From contig CANMRT010000003.1 in NCBI GenBank assembly GCA_947500415.1, forward strand, positions 434,001 through 498,000: a stretch of DNA of 64,000 nucleotides, written 5' to 3'. The DNA is from an uncultured Roseicyclus sp. Its GTDB lineage: Bacteria > Pseudomonadota > Alphaproteobacteria > Rhodobacterales > Rhodobacteraceae. Below are positions 58,786 through 64,000 of the stretch, piece after piece. Position 1 is the stretch's first letter. Each line of letters begins with the position of its first letter. The translations under genes and the position numbers were made by a program. The notes under the pieces were generated by a model. That model saw only the letters and a list, made by a program, of their open reading frames with translations. It searched no databases and was not told the DNA's origin.

Positions 58786-59994
58786 ATGTTGGACATTGTC
58801 GGATTCGATCTGAACGCCATCGACAGCGGCTTCATCGAAAACCCTTATCCAGCGCTAGCCCGCTTGCGCCAAGACAGCCCGGTGCATCGCAATGCAGACG
58901 GCTCCGTCTATCTGACGCGCCATGACGACTGCCTGGCCACCTACCGCTCCCGCGAGATGCTCTCTGACAAGACCGAGGCCTTCGGGGCCAAGTTCGGCGA
59001 ATGCCCGCTGAAAGTACATCACACCACCAGCCTGATCTTCAACGACCCGCCTTATCACACCACCGTCCGCAAGCTCATCGCAGGCGCGTTCACCCCCCGC
59101 AAATTGGCGGAAATGGAACGGCTGATCGAAGGCATCGTCGACCGTCTATTGGACCGGGTCGAGGATCTTGGCGAGCTAGACCTGATCGCCGATTTTGCCA
59201 TGATGCTGCCGACCGAGATCATCAGCTTCATGTTGGGCGTCCCCGACGAATACCGCGCCAAACTGCGTGGCTATTCCATTGCGATCCTCGGCGCGCTGGA
59301 CCCCGTTGTGCCGGAACATCGACTCGCTGCCGGAAACACCGCCGTCGAAGAATTCGGCGCAATACTCAGCGATCTGATCGATCACCGCCGCCGCAATCCC
59401 GATGGCGCAGGTGAGGGCGAAGTGCTCGAGTCCCTGATCTTCGGCGAACATGATGGCCGCCGCCTCACGCAGGAAGAACTGGTCCAGAACTGCATATTCC
59501 TTTTGAACGCAGGCCACGAAACCACGACGTCCTTGGTCGGAAACTCCGTGGGCCTCTTCCTCGACCACCCAGACGAGCATCGCCGCCTTCTGAACGACCC
59601 GACTCTCATCGGTACGACTGTTGAAGAATGCCTCCGCGTCGAAAGCCCGCTGCAAATCGGCAACCGTCTGGCCGGGGAGGACATTGCGTTGCCGTCTGGC
59701 GAGGTCATCCCAAAGGGAACCTACATCCATACCTCCATCGCCGGGGCCAATCGCGATCCGGAGGTCTTCGCGGACCCTGATCGTTTCGATGTCGGTCGCA
59801 AACCAAACCCACACATCGCCTTCATCACTGGCATCCACGTCTGCCTCGGCGCAAGCCTGGCGCGGATGGAAGGCAAACTTGCACTGGGACGGTTCGCTCA
59901 GCGGTTCCCAAAGCTTGCCGCGAATGGCCCACGGGAGCGGTTGGGGCTGGCCCGGTTCAGGGGCTTCATCAGCCTGCCGATCCGGGTGCGATGA
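58786..59994 (+). CDS. Cytochrome P450
   Basis: A 402-residue soluble class I P450. I-helix LLNAGHETTTS (about residues 238-248), ExxR motif ECLRVES near 283, and haem Cys loop FITGIHVCLGASLAR (about 343-357; the usual Phe-x-x-Gly-x-His-x-Cys). Substrate unknown; needs a ferredoxin or flavodoxin partner, and a flavodoxin gene lies 3.4 kb away. ATG has GGGGAGG upstream. It is convergent with the FadJ-like gene of the box region. Confidence 0.92.
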   Translation: MLDIVGFDLNAIDSGFIENPYPALARLRQDSPVHRNADGSVYLTRHDDCLATYRSREMLSDKTEAFGAKFGECPLKVHHTTSLIFNDPPYHTTVRKLIAGAFTPRKLAEMERLIEGIVDRLLDRVEDLGELDLIADFAMMLPTEIISFMLGVPDEYRAKLRGYSIAILGALDPVVPEHRLAAGNTAVEEFGAILSDLIDHRRRNPDGAGEGEVLESLIFGEHDGRRLTQEELVQNCIFLLNAGHETTTSLVGNSVGLFLDHPDEHRRLLNDPTLIGTTVEECLRVESPLQIGNRLAGEDIALPSGEVIPKGTYIHTSIAGANRDPEVFADPDRFDVGRKPNPHIAFITGIHVCLGASLARMEGKLALGRFAQRFPKLAANGPRERLGLARFRGFISLPIRVR

Positions 59995-60009
59995 CGGCAA
60001 GCCGCACCC

Positions 60010-62070
60010 TTAGACGGGCGACCATTCCGCAAGGCTCAATCCGCGTTCGGCACAATCGGCGAGCACCGGCGACAGTTTCCACGCCACCGGATCTTCGGCT
60101 TGCAGCGCCGTAATCCGCTCGACGATCTGGGGCACACCAAGCGTGTCGGCATAGTGCATCAGCCCCCCACGCCAGCGCGGGAAGCCGTAGCCAAACACCG
60201 TCACCAGATCGATGTCGGCAGCAGATTGCGCAATACCCTCGGCCAGCACATCCGTCGCTTCGTTGATCATGGCGAGCGTCAGGCGTTCAACGATCTGTGC
60301 CTCGTCATATTCCGTCCGCTCGATACCGGCAAAATGCGCCTCTTCCAGCGCGAGATCCGCAACGATGGGGTCCTCAACCTTGCCCCCGCCACCGGGATAC
60401 CGATACCATCCCGCGCCGACCTTCTTGCCCAGTTTACCAAGCTCATACATGCGATCCGCCAACGGGATGTAGCGGCGGTTCGGGTCGCGCGTGGCATCCT
60501 GCCTGCGCCGCGCAGCGTAACCGATGTCGAGGCCGGAAAGGTCCGCAACCTCATAAGGGCCCATGGCGTACCCGAAATTGACCATGGCTTCGTCCACCTC
60601 CCACGGGGTGGAGCCATCCATGAAAACGGTGTCCGCAGCCTCGCGATAGCGCGAATAAATGCGATTGCCGATGAAGCCATCGCAAACACCCGCAACGACC
60701 GGCACCTTCTTCAGCAGCTTGCCGAGCGCGTAGCCAGTGGCGAGCGCCTTGGGCGAGCTCTGCGCGCCTTTCACGATCTCCAACAGCCGCATGATATGGG
60801 CAGGCGCGAAGAAATGCAGGCCAAGTACGCGTGACGGGTCGCGGGTGCCGGCGGCAATCTCATCGACATCAAGGTAGGACGTATTCGTCGCCAAAATGGC
60901 GTCAGGCGACAGCGCCGCATCGAGCTGCGCAAAGATCGCCTTCTTGACCTCCATATCCTCAAACGCCGCCTCAATGGCGAGGGGCGCGTTCGCAGCCTTT
61001 GCATAGTCGGTCGTGGCCGTCAGCCGAGCGCGCAAGGCCTCTTCCCCGTCCTCTGACAATCGACCACGGGCCACCCCATCCCCGATTAGCTTGCCAACAT
61101 TGGCCTCGGCCCGCTCGACACCGTCCGCATCGGTTTCCAAGAGGGTTACGGGCAGACCAAGCGACAGGCAGGCGTAGGCGATGCCCGCCCCCATCGTTCC
61201 GCCACCAACAACGGCAACCTCGGTCAGTTCCGGCGCAGATGGCAGGTCTTTCGGCGGCTTGGCAGCGCGTTCCGCGAAGAACATGTGTCGAAGCGCGCGC
61301 GACTGATCGCCTTGCTTCAACTCAAGAAACGTCGCGCGCTCCAACGCCATAGCCTCGGCAAAATCTAACGTCAGACCTTGCTCAACAACTTCCACAGCCC
61401 GCAGCGGAGCCACCTGTCCCGGACTGCGCTTGGCCAGCTTCTCCCGGATCGCGGTAAACGCCGCTTCATCATGGTCAGGTGGGGGTAATTCCCACGTGGG
61501 TACGACGCATTGCAGTTCTTCCGTGTTTACCATGTCGGCGGCATCGACCGGGTCCACCTCAACCGCGTGGATTAAACCAGCCTTCAACGCCTCCGTTGCC
61601 CGCAAAGGCCTGCCGAACGCGATCATCTCTAGCGCACTCTCCAACCCGCACAGCCGCATAGCCCGCTGCGTTCCACCCGCGCCGGGGATCACACCAAGCG
61701 TCACTTCCGGCAAGCCGATTTGCGCCTTCGGCCCCGCAATACGCATCCGACACGCCAGCGCGATTTCCGCACCGCCCCCAAGGGCCACGCCGTTGATCGC
61801 CGCGACCCAAGGCACGAAACTGCGCTCGATGGCATCACAAACATCGGGCAGGAACGGCTCCAAAGCCGCGCCGTCGAATTCCCGCGCATCGGCACCCGCG
61901 GCAAAGGCACGCCCCGCGCCAGTTACGATCACACGGTCAAAATTCTCCCGCTCCGCCCATTTCACGGCCTCCATCAGCCCCTCACGCATAGCCTTGCCGA
62001 TCGCGTTAACGGGCGGGTTGTCGAGGGTGACGAAACCGGTCAGCCCATCGGCTTTCATGGTGATGCTCAT
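60010..62070 (-). CDS. FadJ/FadB-like enoyl-CoA hydratase/3-hydroxyacyl-CoA dehydrogenase
   Basis: A 686-residue fused enzyme. N-terminal crotonase domain (GVALGGGAEIALACRMRIA near residue 95, the Glu in LPEVTLGVIPGAGGTQR), 3-hydroxyacyl-CoA dehydrogenase NAD domain (VAVVGGGTMGAGIAYACLSLGLPV near 288), and C-terminal domains (FGYAMGPYEVADLSGLDIG near 530). It belongs to beta-oxidation of acyl-CoAs and is well placed to finish the pathway after box ring cleavage. It overlaps the BoxR start by 4 bp (same operon). Confidence 0.9.
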   Translation of the reverse strand: MSITMKADGLTGFVTLDNPPVNAIGKAMREGLMEAVKWAERENFDRVIVTGAGRAFAAGADAREFDGAALEPFLPDVCDAIERSFVPWVAAINGVALGGGAEIALACRMRIAGPKAQIGLPEVTLGVIPGAGGTQRAMRLCGLESALEMIAFGRPLRATEALKAGLIHAVEVDPVDAADMVNTEELQCVVPTWELPPPDHDEAAFTAIREKLAKRSPGQVAPLRAVEVVEQGLTLDFAEAMALERATFLELKQGDQSRALRHMFFAERAAKPPKDLPSAPELTEVAVVGGGTMGAGIAYACLSLGLPVTLLETDADGVERAEANVGKLIGDGVARGRLSEDGEEALRARLTATTDYAKAANAPLAIEAAFEDMEVKKAIFAQLDAALSPDAILATNTSYLDVDEIAAGTRDPSRVLGLHFFAPAHIMRLLEIVKGAQSSPKALATGYALGKLLKKVPVVAGVCDGFIGNRIYSRYREAADTVFMDGSTPWEVDEAMVNFGYAMGPYEVADLSGLDIGYAARRRQDATRDPNRRYIPLADRMYELGKLGKKVGAGWYRYPGGGGKVEDPIVADLALEEAHFAGIERTEYDEAQIVERLTLAMINEATDVLAEGIAQSAADIDLVTVFGYGFPRWRGGLMHYADTLGVPQIVERITALQAEDPVAWKLSPVLADCAERGLSLAEWSPV

Positions 62071-62963
62071 GGGGTCTCCGGCGGCAGGAAGGCGTGGGTG
62101 TCGATCAGATGTGTGAGGTCGGATAGCGATTCATCGACGGAGGCACCAGACGTGTCCAACAGGGCATCTGCGCGGGCATAATCGGCCTCACGCCCCGTCA
62201 GGATCAGGCGCAATTGCGCCATGGCTTGTGGGTTACCATCCATGGGCCGCGTGTCGCCCTGGGCCTGCACGCGCGCCATATGTTCTTCCGGTGTGGCCTT
62301 GATCCAGATCGTATGGAAACGCGCCAGAAGCGCCGCAAAGGTCTTGGCCTCATCCACGATACCGCCACCCACGGCGACAATCACTCTGTCCTGCTCCGCA
62401 ACGATAGCGTCGAGCGCATCGGCCTCCAGCTGGCGATAGCCCTCAGGTCCGTAGAGCGCCATGATCTCGGCCACAGGCATTCCCCCCGCAGCCTCGATGG
62501 CGCGGTTCAACTCGATGAACGGCACACCCTTCGCCTTGGCCAATGCGGCCCCAAGAGTGGATTTACCCGCGCCCCTTAGACCGATCAGGCAAATACGACC
62601 CGCCTTCTCCACATCGCTTTGATGTAGCATGGCCTGCACGCGGGTCTGCGTTTCGGCATCCGCCCGCGCAAAGGCGGCGGCGATGCGGGCTGTGTCGGGG
62701 CACAACATTTGGCGCGCCACCAAAGCCTCCATCGGCAAATCCAGCGCCGAGGCGACGCGGAGCAACAACCCGATGGAGATATTGCCTTCACCACCTTCCA
62801 ACTGCGCCAGATAACGCGGCGAAACACCGGAGGCCTCAGACAGTAAACGCCGCGACATACCCTTGGCCGTCCGGGCCGCACGCACCCGGTCGCCCACCTG
62901 CCGTTGCAGGGCGGTTATGGCGTCGTCAAACGCAACGGGCGGATGGCGGTCTTCGTGGGACAT
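62067..62963 (-). CDS. boxR: BoxR-type regulator (XRE HTH plus shikimate-kinase-like domain)
   Basis: A 298-residue regulator. Residues 20-80 are a Cro/C1 helix-turn-helix (RVRAARTAKGMSRRLLSEASGVSPRYLAQLEGGEGNISIGLLLRVASAL); residues 125-290 resemble shikimate kinase (Walker A RICLIGLRGAGKSTLGAALA, VAVGGGIVDE). This architecture is that of BoxR, which senses benzoyl-CoA and controls box genes. MSHEDRHPPV was taken as start. Confidence 0.87.
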   Translation of the reverse strand: MSHEDRHPPVAFDDAITALQRQVGDRVRAARTAKGMSRRLLSEASGVSPRYLAQLEGGEGNISIGLLLRVASALDLPMEALVARQMLCPDTARIAAAFARADAETQTRVQAMLHQSDVEKAGRICLIGLRGAGKSTLGAALAKAKGVPFIELNRAIEAAGGMPVAEIMALYGPEGYRQLEADALDAIVAEQDRVIVAVGGGIVDEAKTFAALLARFHTIWIKATPEEHMARVQAQGDTRPMDGNPQAMAQLRLILTGREADYARADALLDTSGASVDESLSDLTHLIDTHAFLPPETP

Positions 62964-62964
62964 G

Positions 62965-63396
62965 TCAGGCCGGAATGTGCTGTTCGACAAGCGCGCGGAT
63001 GTCATCCGGCGCGGGTTGGGATTTGAATTGGTCGGCAATGATAAACACGCAGGTGAACGCGCCCTCAAAGCAGGTCACGCCATCCTGCACCCCGTCCACG
63101 CGGAAGGTGATCGACTTGGTGCCAAGCGCGGAAGGCCAGGTGTGGCAGCGCAGCATATGGCGCGGGGTGACGGGGCTTTTGAAATCCATCTCCATCCGTA
63201 CGAACGGCGTGCCGACGTTGCGATCCAGCTCCATCTCGAACCATCCAGCATCAGCATAATGCGCCACCCACCATGCGTTGATCGCATCCAGCGCGAACCA
63301 TGGCAGGCGCGCCGTATAGGCGATGCGCGCTGGGTCGCAATCGCCCCATGTGACGCGGATGTCGTGGGTAAACGCATTGTCGGGGCGCGGCGTCAT
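62965..63396 (-). CDS. Acyl-CoA thioesterase, hotdog fold
   Basis: A 143-residue 4-hydroxybenzoyl-CoA-thioesterase-like protein. VTWGDCDPARIAYTARLPWFALDAINAWW (residues 15-43) has the catalytic Asp in the WGDCDP motif. MEMDFKSPVTPRHMLRC follows. Found often in box clusters, where it may release CoA from accumulated benzoyl-CoA. Overlaps the flavodoxin-like neighbour by none (the stop codons abut), so it is in the same operon as boxR. Confidence 0.88.
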   Translation of the reverse strand: MTPRPDNAFTHDIRVTWGDCDPARIAYTARLPWFALDAINAWWVAHYADAGWFEMELDRNVGTPFVRMEMDFKSPVTPRHMLRCHTWPSALGTKSITFRVDGVQDGVTCFEGAFTCVFIIADQFKSQPAPDDIRALVEQHIPA

Positions 63397-63855
63397 CTAG
63401 GCGGCCTCAGCCTTGGCCAGACCCATGATTTCCTGCGCCCAAGGCACGGCAATGTCTTCAGGCAGATCGGGGGAAGACGCGTCGTGGATGCCGCGTTCAC
63501 CCACCATCTTAGCACCGCGCTCCACCAGCTTTTCCATCATGATCTTGGAGCCAAACGCAAAGGTCTCGGAAAACACCATGTCCCCCAACCCAAAGATCGC
63601 GAATTTCACGTGGGAAAGGTCGGGCTTCTCTGCCTCCATCTTGTCGTAGAAAGGTTGTGCGGCCATCGGCAGGTCGCCGTTGCCATAGGTCGAGGTCACG
63701 ACGAAATAGAACGTCTCTGCATCCAGATCAGCGGGGTCCACGTCGCCGAGCGATGTGATCGTACAGTCGAACCCGTCGCCCAGATCCTCCTCAATATCCT
63801 CGCACAGGATTTCGGCGGTGCTGGTCTCGGTTCCATAGAGAAAGTGGATCTTCAT
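63397..63855 (-). CDS. Flavodoxin-domain (MioC-like) protein
   Basis: A 152-residue FMN-binding protein. FMN phosphate loop FLYGTETSTAE (residues 5-15), 60s loop TSTYGNGDLP (about 55-64), 90s loop FGLGDMVFSE (about 89-98). A single-domain electron carrier. It sits between the BoxB gene and the thioesterase, so it may supply electrons to the epoxidase or to the nearby P450. AAGGAAAAGCGCG precedes ATG at 63855. Confidence 0.85.
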   Translation of the reverse strand: MKIHFLYGTETSTAEILCEDIEEDLGDGFDCTITSLGDVDPADLDAETFYFVVTSTYGNGDLPMAAQPFYDKMEAEKPDLSHVKFAIFGLGDMVFSETFAFGSKIMMEKLVERGAKMVGERGIHDASSPDLPEDIAVPWAQEIMGLAKAEAA

Positions 63856-63904
63856 CGCGCTTTTCCTTTTCGCGGGGCGCGCCGCGAAGCGCGCCCGAAA
63901 GCCC

Positions 63905-64000
63905 TCAGGCCATGTGCAGTTTGACGTATTCGAAATCGCCGGGCTTGTTGTCGATGCCCTGCTTGGGCGGCGCAATCCAGCCTGCAAATTCGCCGGGCTC
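63905..64000 (-). CDS. boxB: Partial CDS, C-terminus of a BoxB-like benzoyl-CoA epoxidase
   Basis: The last 31 codons of a minus-strand gene run off the right edge. Its end, EFAGWIAPPKQGIDNKPGDF and then EYVKLHMA, resembles the C-terminus of benzoyl-CoA 2,3-epoxidase subunit BoxB as I recall it. BoxR and a thioesterase downstream on the same strand support that reading. The rest of the gene is outside the window, so this is inference. Confidence 0.55.
   Translation of the reverse strand, partial: EPGEFAGWIAPPKQGIDNKPGDFEYVKLHMA

Noticed and set aside
1-64000. tRNA or rRNA genes
   Set aside because: Scanned by eye for T-loop (GGTTCGAATC-like) and CCA-end patterns; none with a matching acceptor stem was found.

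Overview
The window reads as a chromosomal segment of an alphaproteobacterium of the Rhodobacteraceae (Roseobacter/Rhodobacter group). The base composition is GC-rich. A SAM/SAH riboswitch of the kind known from Rhodobacterales lies directly in front of metK. A MipZ division ATPase is present, together with a cyanide-insensitive type cytochrome bd oxidase, a glcDEF glycolate oxidase cluster and the end of an aerobic benzoyl-CoA (box) cluster. Nearly all genes are typical core or accessory genes of that family. No tRNA, rRNA or CRISPR array was seen.

Layout. Positions 1-3031 hold a partial gene, a winged-helix/TPR regulator and a TPR protein. At 3223-8045 are mipZ, the cydAB operon led by a GbsR/MarR-like regulator with a palindrome in its promoter, and a HAD phosphatase. 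At 8560-14014 are secreted or periplasmic proteins (DUF4394, an RTX protein, DUF3179) and an MBL hydrolase. At 14135-17406 an XRE/membrane-protein operon is separated from its upstream DNA by an IS1595-family element. This element is 2.6 kb long, has perfect 23-bp ends and carries four passenger genes besides an intact transposase. At 17596-27925 lie rpsA, cmk and aroA, normally neighbours, here split by an outer-membrane protein gene, a truncated KAP NTPase preceded by an array of palindromes, a YbjN-like protein, a small membrane/GFA operon, an ArsR regulator and tandem desaturases.

Positions 28121-37964 form an RNA-maturation and envelope block in the order miaB, OmpA-type and lipoprotein genes, phoH, ybeY, corC, lnt, SAM/SAH riboswitch-metK, membrane protein, trmB. 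At 38085-42000 are a glycosyltransferase-like protein, an RTX-Hint protein, Hsp20 and a trypsin-like protease. At 41943-45997 is glcD-glcE-glcF. At 46138-48345 are small membrane, secreted and zinc-ribbon proteins and an LRR-like protein. At 48346-55065 is a MoxR/DUF58/DUF4159 (BatA-like) envelope cluster, with DUF1285 divergent from it. At 56445-58558 are a VOC protein, a WYL regulator and a B12-binding AerR-like protein. At 58786-64000 are a P450 and the box cluster (FadJ-like enzyme, BoxR, thioesterase, flavodoxin, C-terminus of BoxB).

The strongest non-coding signals are the metK riboswitch, the IS1595 ends and the promoter they interrupt, five imperfect palindromes at 20746-20865, a G-quadruplex motif inside an inverted repeat at 56926-56979, and two families of hairpin-containing intergenic repeats (three copies and two copies).
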